A stretch of DNA of 64,000 nucleotides, taken from positions 109,847 to 173,846 of the forward strand of contig CANMKE010000008.1 of assembly GCA_947498325.1 (NCBI GenBank), given 5' to 3'. This document shows positions 9,979 through 19,677 of the stretch, in pieces. The notes beneath the pieces are model-generated. The model searched no databases, had not been told where the DNA came from, and worked only from the letters and a program-made list of their open reading frames with translations. The first letter of the stretch is position 1; the number at the start of each line of letters is the position of its first letter. A program made the translations under genes and the position numbers. The DNA is from an uncultured Persicobacter sp. (GTDB lineage: Bacteria; Bacteroidota; Bacteroidia; Cytophagales; Cyclobacteriaceae).

Positions 9979-12900
9979 ATGTTAAAAAAACTTTACTTAT
10001 TTATTGCACTCCTATTTATCTCTGGTCGCTTGCTTGCACAAGCTCAGGTGGTAAAAGGGGTGGTCAAAGACTCCAAAGGAGAGGCTTTGCCAGGAGTAAA
10101 CGTAATCATCCAAGGGAAGGAACAAGGTAGTGTTACAGACTTCAGTGGGAACTATACCCTTTCGGGTCTGGCTCCTACTGATACGCTGGTTTACAGCTAC
10201 ATTGGTTATACTTCAGCAAAAGCGGCGGTAAACCACCAGCAAACCATCAATATGGTGCTTAACGAAAACCTGGAGCAACTTAATGAAGTGGTTGTGGTTG
10301 GTTATGGTGCGGTCAAAAAAGATGACATGACTGGAGCTGTCAACACCCTAAAAGCTTCGGATCTGCCTGAGCGTCCTTCCGCAAACGTTGGCGCTTTGCT
10401 TCAAGGGCAAGCAGCAGGTTTGCAGGTGACAAATAATACTGGACAGCCAGGGAGCTCGGTCAGTATTCGATTGCGTGGGGTAACTTCTACCTCAGGTTCC
10501 AACAGCCCATTGGTGGTCGTTGACGGATTCCCCTTGGGAGATGCTGGAGGGCTCAACCAGATTAACCCTTCTGATATCGAAACTTTCAACGTACTGAAAG
10601 ATGCTTCAGCAACAGCGATTTACGGTTCACGTGGGGCAAATGGGGTGATCATGATTACCACAAAATCAGGAAAAAAAGGTAAAATGACCGTTAACCTGAG
10701 TGCCCGCACGTCGCTTTCGACTTTGCCTTCAGGACAAAACATTGTTTCAAATCCTGAAGATTATGCGATTTTCTCCAATGAGGCACGCCGAAATGCGAAG
10801 CTTGATGAGTTATACACTGGGCAGGAATATTTGGGAACTTATTACCCATCAGTAGCTGAAATTCACGATGGCAGCTGGGGACATGCCACCAACTGGGCAG
10901 ATGTTGTGTATCGAAATGCACTTACCCATGATTACAACATCTCGGCAAGAGGTGGTAATGACCATAGCAAGTACTACTTTTCTTTGGGGTATTTGAGCCA
11001 GGAAGGGATTAATATCGGTGACCAGTTTGATAAATATAACTTCAGATTCAAATACGACTCTAAAATTTACCGAAACGTAACCGCTGGAGCCAATGTGATC
11101 GTCAATTTTACTGAACAAAAAAACAATGCCATGGGCGGCGCAGGACGTTCCTCTGTATTCCCTGTTTACAATGACAACGGTGACTACTTCTTCATTGGAG
11201 GTAAGGATTACTACCACCCACTTGTATTTGCCAATGAGGTTACCAACAAGAAAAGTGGCAAAGACATCATCGCCAATATGTACCTGGAATGGACCATCAC
11301 TAAAGATTTGAAGTTCAAGACGCAAATGAACATGAAATATGGTGGCAGTATTGGGGATATTTATGAGCCGATTGGATTGACTCAAAAAGGAGCAGACTTT
11401 AATGGCTATGGCCGAGTGGACAACTATTATGACCTTGATTTGCTGAATGAAAGTTACTTTACCTATGACAAGGATTTTGGGGACAAACACCACCTGACTG
11501 CCATGGTCGGGCAAAGTTACCAGACTTACAATCAGCGCACCAGCAATTTGGAAGGACAAGGCTTTGTAAACGATGTGCTGACCAATGAAAACCTTTCAAC
11601 AGCCAAAACTTACAACGTATCCAATAAGGCATATACCACCAAAATGCTTTCGTATTATGGCCGTTTGAATTATGCCTATGACAGTCGTTACTTGCTGACG
11701 GCCACCTTCAGAGCCGACGGATCGAGTGTGTTGGCCAATAAATGGAATGGCTTCTCCTCTTTTGCTGCAGGTTGGAATATCTCCAAAGAAAATTTCATGA
11801 AGGATATCAGCTGGTTGGACAACCTGAAGCTTAGAGCTTCCTGGGGACAAGCGGGTAACCAATCCGTTCCTGCTTATTCGTCCATGCAGCGCTATGGCTC
11901 TGCCCGCTACTATGATGGCTCGAACTGGCAAATGGGATTCGGCCCTGGCACCTACCGTTACAGCTCAGATTATATCTACAAAATCTGGAATGGGCTGGGC
12001 AACAAAGACCTCGAGTGGGAAACCACCGCAACAACAAACATCGGTCTTGATGCCGCAATTTTGGATTCTCGCCTGATGTTCTCTGCAGAATATTACAATA
12101 AGAAAACCACTGGTATGTTGCGTTCTGATAAAATCCCACCAAACTCTGGTTATGATGAAATCACCGTAAACAGTGGAGAAATGACCAACAAGGGGTTTGA
12201 GTTGAGCCTGGATGCGGCCGTGATTACTCCTGACGCTTCAGGTTTTGAATGGAATGTGAAAGGAACCCTATCCAAGAACATCAACACCGTCGATAAAATT
12301 GGTAATAACCAATTTGTATGGTGGGGAGGAAATGTCGATAAATTCCGCACACCAATTACGGTAATGATCCCGGGCCAGCCTTTAGGCGCTTTCTATGGTT
12401 ACAAAACCAATGGCATCATTCAGAGCAAAGAGGACGGTTTGGCTTCTGGCTTGAAAGGCGATATGGCACGACCTGGAGAAATTAAATACCTTGACGCAGA
12501 CAACAACGGACAGGTAACCCCAGAGGATCGCCGAGTGATTGGCAATCCAAACCCAGACTTTATTTACAGTATCAACTCGACGATGAAATACAAAGGGTTC
12601 GATTTTTCGGTACTGATGAATGGCGTTCAGGGCAACGATGTCTATAACATGACCAAATTTGATGGTGCGGCTCAATACAACCGATGGACGCCAGACCATA
12701 CCACCAACGACTACCCAAGCCTTAACGAAACACGTGGCTATATGGCCTCGGATTGGTGGATTGAAGATGGCTCATTTTTGCGTATCCAAAACGTTACGCT
12801 CGGTTACACATTCAATACCGAAAACATCAGCTGGTTGTCACGCTGCCGAGTTTACACTTCTGTAGATAATTTGGCGGTATTCTCCAAATTCCAGTACGGA

Positions 12901-12993
12901 TACGACCCTGAAGTGGGTGTCGATGGCATTAACTGGGGCGGTTACCCAAAACCTCGCACCTTCTCTGTTGGCTTAAATATCACGCTAAATTAA
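9979..12993 (+). CDS. susC: SusC/RagA-type TonB-dependent outer-membrane transporter
   Basis: I start it at ATG 9979 because a clean signal peptide follows (MLKKLYLFIALLFIS...LLAQ). An upstream start would add 19 residues in front of it. The order is a carboxypeptidase-D-like N-terminal domain (VVKGVVKDSKGEALPGVNV), a TonB-box-like stretch (LNEVVVVGYG), a plug domain with VDGFPLG and ASATAIYGSRGANGVIMIT, and a long beta-barrel ending in FSVGLNITLN. SusC proteins import glycan oligomers together with a SusD lid. It is followed after 9 bases by susD. It has no extra N-terminal STN signalling domain, so it is not a sigma/anti-sigma-type transducer. Confidence 0.95.
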   Translation: MLKKLYLFIALLFISGRLLAQAQVVKGVVKDSKGEALPGVNVIIQGKEQGSVTDFSGNYTLSGLAPTDTLVYSYIGYTSAKAAVNHQQTINMVLNENLEQLNEVVVVGYGAVKKDDMTGAVNTLKASDLPERPSANVGALLQGQAAGLQVTNNTGQPGSSVSIRLRGVTSTSGSNSPLVVVDGFPLGDAGGLNQINPSDIETFNVLKDASATAIYGSRGANGVIMITTKSGKKGKMTVNLSARTSLSTLPSGQNIVSNPEDYAIFSNEARRNAKLDELYTGQEYLGTYYPSVAEIHDGSWGHATNWADVVYRNALTHDYNISARGGNDHSKYYFSLGYLSQEGINIGDQFDKYNFRFKYDSKIYRNVTAGANVIVNFTEQKNNAMGGAGRSSVFPVYNDNGDYFFIGGKDYYHPLVFANEVTNKKSGKDIIANMYLEWTITKDLKFKTQMNMKYGGSIGDIYEPIGLTQKGADFNGYGRVDNYYDLDLLNESYFTYDKDFGDKHHLTAMVGQSYQTYNQRTSNLEGQGFVNDVLTNENLSTAKTYNVSNKAYTTKMLSYYGRLNYAYDSRYLLTATFRADGSSVLANKWNGFSSFAAGWNISKENFMKDISWLDNLKLRASWGQAGNQSVPAYSSMQRYGSARYYDGSNWQMGFGPGTYRYSSDYIYKIWNGLGNKDLEWETTATTNIGLDAAILDSRLMFSAEYYNKKTTGMLRSDKIPPNSGYDEITVNSGEMTNKGFELSLDAAVITPDASGFEWNVKGTLSKNINTVDKIGNNQFVWWGGNVDKFRTPITVMIPGQPLGAFYGYKTNGIIQSKEDGLASGLKGDMARPGEIKYLDADNNGQVTPEDRRVIGNPNPDFIYSINSTMKYKGFDFSVLMNGVQGNDVYNMTKFDGAAQYNRWTPDHTTNDYPSLNETRGYMASDWWIEDGSFLRIQNVTLGYTFNTENISWLSRCRVYTSVDNLAVFSKFQYGYDPEVGVDGINWGGYPKPRTFSVGLNITLN

Positions 12994-13002
12994 GATACCA
13001 GG

Positions 13003-14511
13003 ATGAAAAGATTTTTTAGAAACATTGTATTGGCGTCGATCTTAATTGCTGGCGCAACCTCATGCTCTCTTACTGAAGAACCTAATGGGTTCGTCTCCGA
13101 AAGCAACTTCTTCAAATCCCCAAAAGACGCACAGTCGGCATTAACTTATGCCTATGCGATCTTGCCCTCTATTGAATATTACTCCAGAGAGTATTTGATC
13201 GCCACAGAAGTGCCTGGGGAAGCGCTGACGGTCAAGCCCGATGCGGGTGCTTCTCAGCATGAGCTGGATCGTTTTGATCAAAAAAGCAATAACCCGATCA
13301 TTCTGGACATGTGGCGCTATGCCTACATCGGTATCAACAGGTGTAATGCCGTCATTACCAATACGCCAAAAGTTCCTGGGCTCACAGATGTCGAGCGTGG
13401 ATCAATTATCGGGCAGGCCAAATTCCTCCGAGCGTTACATTACTTCAATCTGGTGCGTTTCTTCGGGGATGTGGTCATTCGCACCGAGCAGGTAACGAGC
13501 AATAACCAGACCTCGGCCAAGCTAAGCCCAATGAAGGATGTTTATGCATTAATTGAGCAGGATTTGCTGGATGCTGAAAAATCCCTCTCGCCCAATCGTA
13601 ATTTCGGAAAAGCTAATCAAGAAGCTGCACAAGCATTATTGTCTAAGGTTTATTTGCAGTTAGCCTCTGCATCAGCAACCAATGTCCCTAAATATGACTG
13701 GGGCATCAATAGTGCTGAGATGTATAAAAAAGCCGCCGACTACGCCAAAAAAGTAGTCGTTGGTGATGCTAATTACAGCTTTGAATACGATTTAGCCAAA
13801 ACATGGGACAATGCCGAACGACTCGAAGCCAAAGAGATGATTTTCGTTTCGGCTTCCAGCCGAGACGGACTGCAGGAAGGGGAATATTCCAAACTGCCGC
13901 TGATGTTCATGCCTTGGGCCGATGGCGCAAAAGTGCTGCAACTCCCTAACGGAAAAGAAATTCGTGGCGGCGGTTTTGAGCACTTTTATATCGAAGACGG
14001 CTTCCTCAATTCGTTTAACCCAAAAGACAAGCGTAAATCGGAATTGATCGTTTCGAAAGTCACCATTCCTAATGGCAATGGCGAAGGCAAAGACAAGGTC
14101 CTCACCTACCCTGGCGACCTAAATTCAGCTTTCCCGATGAAATACCTTGACTCAGACCAAATTGGAGAAAAGACCACTTGCGATACACCTATCTTGCGAT
14201 ACTCCGACATCATGTTGGTCTATGCTGAAGCAGTCGGCCCGACTGCCGAAGGCTACAAAATGATCAATATGATCCGCAGCAGAGCGGGGCTACCTGACCT
14301 GCAAGCAGGCTTATCGATTGAAGATTTCCGAAAGGCAATCCTGAAAGAACGTGGCTTTGAGCTGGCTTTCGAGGGACAACGTCTGTTTGATCTTCGAAGA
14401 ACCCACAGCGTCGAATCTGTATTGAAAGATGAATATGGAAAGAATATCACCGATGGATTTTACTATTATGATATTCCACAAATAGAGGTAGATACAAACA
14501 ACTCGCTGTAA
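13003..14511 (+). CDS. susD: SusD/RagB-type glycan-binding lipoprotein
   Basis: This 502-residue lipoprotein (AGATSC, Cys21) has the usual SusD features. These are an N-terminal FFKSPKDAQSALTYAYA region, TPR-like helices with GQAKFLRALHYFNLVRFFGDV, and the C-terminal RGFELAFEGQRLFDLRR motif. It pairs with the upstream SusC to capture and deliver oligosaccharides. The spacing of 9 bases shows co-transcription. Confidence 0.95.
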   Translation: MKRFFRNIVLASILIAGATSCSLTEEPNGFVSESNFFKSPKDAQSALTYAYAILPSIEYYSREYLIATEVPGEALTVKPDAGASQHELDRFDQKSNNPIILDMWRYAYIGINRCNAVITNTPKVPGLTDVERGSIIGQAKFLRALHYFNLVRFFGDVVIRTEQVTSNNQTSAKLSPMKDVYALIEQDLLDAEKSLSPNRNFGKANQEAAQALLSKVYLQLASASATNVPKYDWGINSAEMYKKAADYAKKVVVGDANYSFEYDLAKTWDNAERLEAKEMIFVSASSRDGLQEGEYSKLPLMFMPWADGAKVLQLPNGKEIRGGGFEHFYIEDGFLNSFNPKDKRKSELIVSKVTIPNGNGEGKDKVLTYPGDLNSAFPMKYLDSDQIGEKTTCDTPILRYSDIMLVYAEAVGPTAEGYKMINMIRSRAGLPDLQAGLSIEDFRKAILKERGFELAFEGQRLFDLRRTHSVESVLKDEYGKNITDGFYYYDIPQIEVDTNNSL

Positions 14512-14517
14512 TTCAAC

Positions 14518-14566
14518 AGGCAGGTAAGCTACTCAAATAAGGCTACTTACCTGCCTTTAAGCATTT
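14518..14566 (+). terminator. Hairpin after susD (terminator or attenuator)
   Basis: An 11-bp perfect stem, AGGCAGGTAAG/CTTACCTGCCT, is followed by a weak T-rich stretch. It sits between susD and the next gene of the same locus. It may partly terminate transcription, lowering expression of the downstream lipoprotein, or act as an mRNA processing/stability hairpin. Confidence 0.65.
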
Positions 14567-14600
14567 TTTTAATGACCGAAAGGTGCAATACTTTTGACCA

Positions 14601-16412
14601 ATGAAATTTACAAAATTAATATTAAGTGTTGGCTTGGCTGCGGCAGTATGCTCGTGTATGCCAGAAGACCCACACGATATCGTTAGCCCTGAAAGAGCCA
14701 TTCAAGCCTTTAGAATTGAAGGACTGCAAGTGGGCCCGGCAGAAATTCACCGTGGCGTGAATAAATCCACCCTCGACATTTATTTGGTCGAAGGCACAGA
14801 CCTATCCGCTGTTAAGCCGGTCATCCGGTTGTCGAAGGGGGCCAGCAGTATTCCTGCCTCGGGTGAAGTTATTGACCTCAGCAGTAAAAAATTCACCTAC
14901 CAGGTCACCGCCGCCAACGGACAAAACCGGGAATGGGAAGTGGATGTGAAAACTTTCTCCAATGCCCTTGAAGGCAAATGGGTGATGGCCTCTCCCGTAA
15001 AAACCAATTACTATATCGGAGAAGGCGAAAGCTGGGGATGGAAAGGCACCAAAGATCTTGCGGGTGACCTTCCAGGCTTTGCCGCCGCAAACGACAACGT
15101 ACTGACATTCAAAACCACCGGCGTCAATAAAGACGGTAACGTATATGGTACTGGAACCTACGAGGCTGGGAATGATGGTAAATTTGAAACTTTCGTTTAC
15201 CCTAACAATGGCGACAGCCCAATAGACTATTCGAAATATTTCGGCAAATTACCACAAGGAAAATTCGACTGGGTCAATGACCTAAACAATCATCAGATTG
15301 TCTTTTCGGTGAATGGAAAAGTAGTCAAAACCTTACCTGTCGAATGGAAAAATGAGGAAAAAACAGCCTTTGATATGAGTTTCAAGGCGGAAGCCATTGA
15401 GCTCGGTTGGAGCGATGATCCCAAACAACAAGAGCTCAACTACACCAAAGCTTACACCTATCCGATGATTCGTGAAGGAGTTACAATTGCCAAAAAGGAA
15501 GTGCAGATGGTTATTCCTGGTGTGGCTCCAATTGAGCTCAACGGAAAATGGGGAATCAAAGAGATCGGTTTCTGGCCTGCGGCAGATAATAAAATCGGTA
15601 GCGATATGGATAACTTCCTTGAGTTCAGCCATCAGCAATATGATGCCAACACAGGCGTTATTTCTGGCGACTTTATCTACAATGCAGGGAAAGACGGCCA
15701 ACTTTCTGATGCCAAAGAGGACGCATGGAAAGTATTTCCTGCCAAGGGAACTTTCAAACTGACGGTGAAGAAAAATCCTGAAGATCCTGAAAGTCGCAAG
15801 GCATGGAGCATGAGCTTCTTCGATGCCGCAGGAAAAGAAATGAAAGTGGATAATCCGGTAGAGGGTAAAGACGCAGACCATATCACGCTGAAATTCAACG
15901 GCGGAAAAGACCTCGCTACCGGCGCAGATACAGATGCACACTGGTTCAAATTCGAAAGAGGATTTATTGGGGTAAATCCTAATGCGGGCGCAAAAGCCGG
16001 GTTCGGCGATTTCATCTCAGGTACATGGGGCAAAAGCACTGACAGTGGCTTTTTATCCTACTACGATGGTGGTCACAAACAATACCCAGGTGCAGAAGCG
16101 GACAACGATAATTCGGTGACTTTCAAAAATGTCGTTACCGATCAAAACTTACTTAAAGGTGATTTTGAGGTCGCTCAGGGTGCCGATAAAGCCTCTTTTG
16201 AGATCCCTGGGTTCACCCTAAAAAGTGGTACGTTCGTATTTACGGCCGACAAAAAAGGAAGCAGTGGTGAAGAATATGGAAAGCTCAGCATTACCGCTGC
16301 AGATGGCACTACACAGGAATTCAAAACCGTCAATTGGTACGGTGACTTCCAGGTAAAATTCCAGGATCCTAATGGTCAGGGAGAAATCTATTACCGACTA
16401 AAAAAGCAATAG
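14601..16412 (+). CDS. Putative surface glycan-binding lipoprotein (SusE/F position)
   Basis: This 603-residue protein has a lipoprotein-like signal ending in AAAVCSC (Cys19). An N-terminal cadherin-like/DUF5018-type beta-sandwich follows, at about residues 30-118 (...KKFTYQVTAANGQNREWEV...). Three or so repeated beta-rich modules come next, each beginning with a 'G.W' pattern (LEGKWVMASP, LNGKWGIKEIGFWP, ISGTWGKSTD). Each is rich in Trp and Asp, as expected for carbohydrate-binding surfaces. Its place after susD is that of surface glycan-binding proteins. It has no catalytic motif that I can see. The binding role is inferred from position and composition. Confidence 0.7.
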   Translation: MKFTKLILSVGLAAAVCSCMPEDPHDIVSPERAIQAFRIEGLQVGPAEIHRGVNKSTLDIYLVEGTDLSAVKPVIRLSKGASSIPASGEVIDLSSKKFTYQVTAANGQNREWEVDVKTFSNALEGKWVMASPVKTNYYIGEGESWGWKGTKDLAGDLPGFAAANDNVLTFKTTGVNKDGNVYGTGTYEAGNDGKFETFVYPNNGDSPIDYSKYFGKLPQGKFDWVNDLNNHQIVFSVNGKVVKTLPVEWKNEEKTAFDMSFKAEAIELGWSDDPKQQELNYTKAYTYPMIREGVTIAKKEVQMVIPGVAPIELNGKWGIKEIGFWPAADNKIGSDMDNFLEFSHQQYDANTGVISGDFIYNAGKDGQLSDAKEDAWKVFPAKGTFKLTVKKNPEDPESRKAWSMSFFDAAGKEMKVDNPVEGKDADHITLKFNGGKDLATGADTDAHWFKFERGFIGVNPNAGAKAGFGDFISGTWGKSTDSGFLSYYDGGHKQYPGAEADNDNSVTFKNVVTDQNLLKGDFEVAQGADKASFEIPGFTLKSGTFVFTADKKGSSGEEYGKLSITAADGTTQEFKTVNWYGDFQVKFQDPNGQGEIYYRLKKQ

Positions 16413-16413
16413 A

Positions 16414-17271
16414 TTAATCCAAGCTATTGTATTTTTTTCTAAAGGCCAGGGGAGTCATTCCTTTGGCCTTTTTAAATGCCCGATTAAAATTCGACAGATT
16501 GTTGAATCCGCAATCATAACAAATTTCCGAAACACTTCGGTTGGTTTCAATCAAATACTGATATACCCTGCCCAGGCGAATATCAAGCAAAAACTGGGTG
16601 AAACTTTTGTTGGTGCATTTTTTGAAAAAATGACTGAAGGCCGACTCTGACATATTACACTGGCTGGCCACTTCATGAATACTGATTGGCCGATGGGAAT
16701 GCTGCATGATATATTCATACGATGCGGTAATTCTGCGGCTTTTCATAAAATCCACATTGGCTTTGTAGCCCTCAGAAAGCAGCAGGTCATACTCTACAGA
16801 AATCGCCAAAATATTACACAGCTCTATAAACTTGATCACCCTAAAAAAATCTACTTCCTGTTGAATTTCCTGCACCAGCTGCTTAATCTTTCGGGCACTT
16901 TCCCCCTGATAATGTATCCCCTTTTTAGCATTTTGTTTTAGCTCCAAAAACTGTGTGAATGCATGGGGATTAAAAATATGGATATCAAATAAATCCTCCT
17001 GAAACTGCAAGGTGGTTACCGTTACATTCGGTGCTTTTTCGTCGGTCGGTACCCAGCGGTGTAGAATATTTGGCCCCAACAAAACGACATCAAAAGTGCT
17101 GTACGACTGAATAGCATCCCCAACATAGCGTGTCCCCTCACTATTACAAATGATTGATAATTCATATTCCTTATGAGAATGAACAGGGTAATCAAAGGTC
17201 GCCTGTTCATGATGCAATAAAACAAATAACTCCTGATCTGAAATAGGTGTTATTTCTGGAAAAATATTCAT
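16414..17271 (-). CDS. AraC-family transcriptional regulator with cupin-like sensor domain
   Basis: I place the start at ATG 17271 (MNIFPEITPISDQ), giving 285 residues. The open frame extends 28 codons upstream, but that part does not look like a domain. The N-terminal half has a cupin-type pattern (FDYPVHSHKEYELSII). The C-terminal 100 residues hold the two AraC helix-turn-helix motifs (ISIHEVASQCNMSESAFSHFFKK and VSEICYDCGFNNLSNFNRAFKK). It lies convergent to the glycan-binding gene with 1 base between stops. Its likely role is sugar-dependent control of the surrounding utilisation genes. Confidence 0.88.
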   Translation of the reverse strand: MNIFPEITPISDQELFVLLHHEQATFDYPVHSHKEYELSIICNSEGTRYVGDAIQSYSTFDVVLLGPNILHRWVPTDEKAPNVTVTTLQFQEDLFDIHIFNPHAFTQFLELKQNAKKGIHYQGESARKIKQLVQEIQQEVDFFRVIKFIELCNILAISVEYDLLLSEGYKANVDFMKSRRITASYEYIMQHSHRPISIHEVASQCNMSESAFSHFFKKCTNKSFTQFLLDIRLGRVYQYLIETNRSVSEICYDCGFNNLSNFNRAFKKAKGMTPLAFRKKYNSLD

Positions 17272-17818
17272 CGAAAACTGTATTTTTATTTTGTTTGATC
17301 CCTCAATAAGCAAAATACCACGCCTGATAAAAACACTGGGAATGATTTTATACATGATCAGAATAAAATTACTGAAGCAACTATTATTTATACACTTTTA
17401 GATTATAATTAAATATATAAAAACAGTAGTTGTCGATATACAACCACCAAAACACCTATTCACCTACACGCTTCAAGCTTCATTAAAGTATCATTATACG
17501 ACTTTATTGTATTAGTTTACAAGCCAACGAAGCTGTACATTTGAGATACAACAAGGATTTGGAGAATCATGGGTCCCCCAAATAAATGAAAAATACAGCG
17601 ATATAATTTTAATATTAATTAACTGTATTAATTCTTCTTAGTGTATCAAATTAAAATACTTTGATTACATTTTTTTAATACTGACTATCCTTCTACGATC
17701 CATTAGCATGGGTACAAAAATAAGGCATAGCACTATTTTTAGAATAAAGAAATATGATTATAGCAATACATAAATTGAAATAATCTACTCCTGAAAAACA
17801 GAAAAAAACAGCAATAAA
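17272..17818. promoter_or_regulatory. Intergenic region between the AraC gene and the second glycosidase
   Basis: This is an AT-rich divergent spacer of about 550 bases. It should hold both promoters. No RNA gene or repeat is evident. Confidence 0.4.
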
Positions 17819-19336
17819 ATGAAAAATATGAATTTACTTGCCTTGATGGTCGCTGGTGGCTTAGCCTTTGGTGGATGTAATAATGAGACTGATTTGCCTA
17901 ATCCGGCAGCAAACCTAAGCATGAATTCGAAAGTGGTCTCCACTGATTTTATTGGTAATGGAGCGCAATGGGGCGGCTATGAAATGGCCTCTAAATGGCT
18001 CAATGGGCAAGAATCCCTGAGCGAAGCCGATTGGGCAACCTTATTCAAGCGCATCGATTTTATGCGTCCTCCATTTTTGAGAATCATGTTCAACTCGGGC
18101 GGTATTGCCCCAGCAGATTACAGCTCGGCGAAGACGAAATCGTTGTTCAAAATGCTGGAATATGCACAGTCCAGAAACATTGAAGTTGTTTTCGGAGAGT
18201 GGGGATATGCCCACAAAGGAGCCGATTTGCTCGATGTTGATCAAGAGTGGGTGAGTAATTCTGTCCAATTCCTCGACTACCTCATTGAGAAAAAAGGATT
18301 CTCCTGCATCAAGACAACCAACATCATCAACGAACCCAATGGCGACTGGTCTGCGGCTCGCAGCCGTTATGATGTGTGGCTCAAGGTTCAGCAACAATAT
18401 ATTCAGGCGATGAAAAAGTTCCCGGCCTTGCAAGCTGTTCAGCTCACTGGGCCAGATATTGCGGTATTCAAAGACGCCGCTGCCAAAGACTGGATCCAGA
18501 GAGCCTCCAACGATATCGGTAAAAATATCGGCATGTATGACATCCATGCCTATGTGGGGCAGCAGTTTGTCAAAAGTGGGCAGTACGGTCAAATGCTTCA
18601 TGAATTTAAAGAAGCAACACCTGCAGGTAAAAAATTAGTCCTTACAGAATTAGGCTTCAAATATATCAGTCAGGAAGATGTTGATCTGAAAAATGAAAAT
18701 ATCAAAGCCATTGAAAATGATAAATTTGCCGGAGATGATTCCAACATGATGGTTTATAAACCATTTTATGGGGTTGATATGGCTGATGCGATCATTCAGG
18801 GGATGCGCCAAGGGGTTTCTGGAACTTTGGTATGGAGTATGGACGATGCGATGTACAACAGCCCAAAAGGAAACGACTATAATACGCCAGAACTGAAAAA
18901 ATGGGGTTTCTGGAACATCTTGGGAGAAGAGCATTGTAACGATGCCAAAGATGAGGCTATACGCCCATTCTTCTACCCTGTTTCGTTGTTGTGCCGCTAC
19001 TTCCCTGCCGGATCAACAATCTATACCCTTGATTTAGGGGCAAAAAAAGGGCTGCGTGCAGTAATGGCAGAAAAAGACGGCAAATATACCATTGCCATGG
19101 TCAATGGCCATTACGCTACTTATGAGCTCAACCTGCTGAACAAAAAACTGGGCGGACAGGACATGGATGTCTATCGTTATCAAGCTAAATTTGATGGATC
19201 TGACACTTTCGATGCCCCTACCGATAAAGATGGTTTTGCTGTTCCAACAGAAACCAACAGACATTTCCAATTCAATGAAAACACACCTTTCGAAATCAAA
19301 GGCCAGTCGGTGGTCTTGCTGACCAACATGAAGTAG
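17819..19336 (+). CDS. Second lipoprotein glycoside hydrolase, clan A-like
   Basis: This 505-residue lipoprotein (AFGGC, Cys20) is homologous along its length to the glycosidase at 6,683. Shared blocks include FIGNGAQWGGY, a VVFGEWG strand, NEPNGDW (acid/base Glu172), YDIHAYVG and VLTELGF (nucleophile Glu277), as well as VDMADA and RKWGFWNILG-like segments. A beta-rich C-terminal domain follows. It is transcribed from its own promoter and ended by a strong terminator. Two diverged paralogues in one locus suggest different steps, such as attack on polymer versus oligomer, but this cannot be decided from sequence. Confidence 0.8.
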   Translation: MKNMNLLALMVAGGLAFGGCNNETDLPNPAANLSMNSKVVSTDFIGNGAQWGGYEMASKWLNGQESLSEADWATLFKRIDFMRPPFLRIMFNSGGIAPADYSSAKTKSLFKMLEYAQSRNIEVVFGEWGYAHKGADLLDVDQEWVSNSVQFLDYLIEKKGFSCIKTTNIINEPNGDWSAARSRYDVWLKVQQQYIQAMKKFPALQAVQLTGPDIAVFKDAAAKDWIQRASNDIGKNIGMYDIHAYVGQQFVKSGQYGQMLHEFKEATPAGKKLVLTELGFKYISQEDVDLKNENIKAIENDKFAGDDSNMMVYKPFYGVDMADAIIQGMRQGVSGTLVWSMDDAMYNSPKGNDYNTPELKKWGFWNILGEEHCNDAKDEAIRPFFYPVSLLCRYFPAGSTIYTLDLGAKKGLRAVMAEKDGKYTIAMVNGHYATYELNLLNKKLGGQDMDVYRYQAKFDGSDTFDAPTDKDGFAVPTETNRHFQFNENTPFEIKGQSVVLLTNMK

Positions 19337-19444
19337 GTAGCGGTTCACCACTGGGTGCTCATTGAAAACGAGAATCACTAAATATCACAAGACCTATTTC
19401 CCTTGATATTTTAGGTCGATAAATATTTGAACATATACAAGATT

Positions 19445-19480
19445 AAGGCTGCCCGATCAAGTGGGCAGCCTTTCTTTTTA
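19445..19480 (+). terminator. Terminator after the second glycosidase
   Basis: A 10-bp stem, AAGGCTGCCC/GGGCAGCCTT, is followed by a T-rich tail. It closes the utilisation locus. Confidence 0.85.
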
Positions 19481-19677
19481 TGAAAAGAGTCGGATCTTCT
19501 GAGGTTTATCCCGCTATATCCTAAAGTATTTGTGTAATTTTAATTTTCTCTTCCTACCTCCATTCCATCAAATTAAACACATCAAAATCGCCCCCTCTTT
19601 GTAGAATTAGCTTTAATTATTAGATTGTTTTAATTTAATTATTGAAGGTAGTGACTACCGTCCTTTCATCATTACAT

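Noticed and set aside
10849..11559. Long minus-strand open frame within susC
   Set aside because: It is a shadow of the strongly biased susC codons and has no start context or motif.
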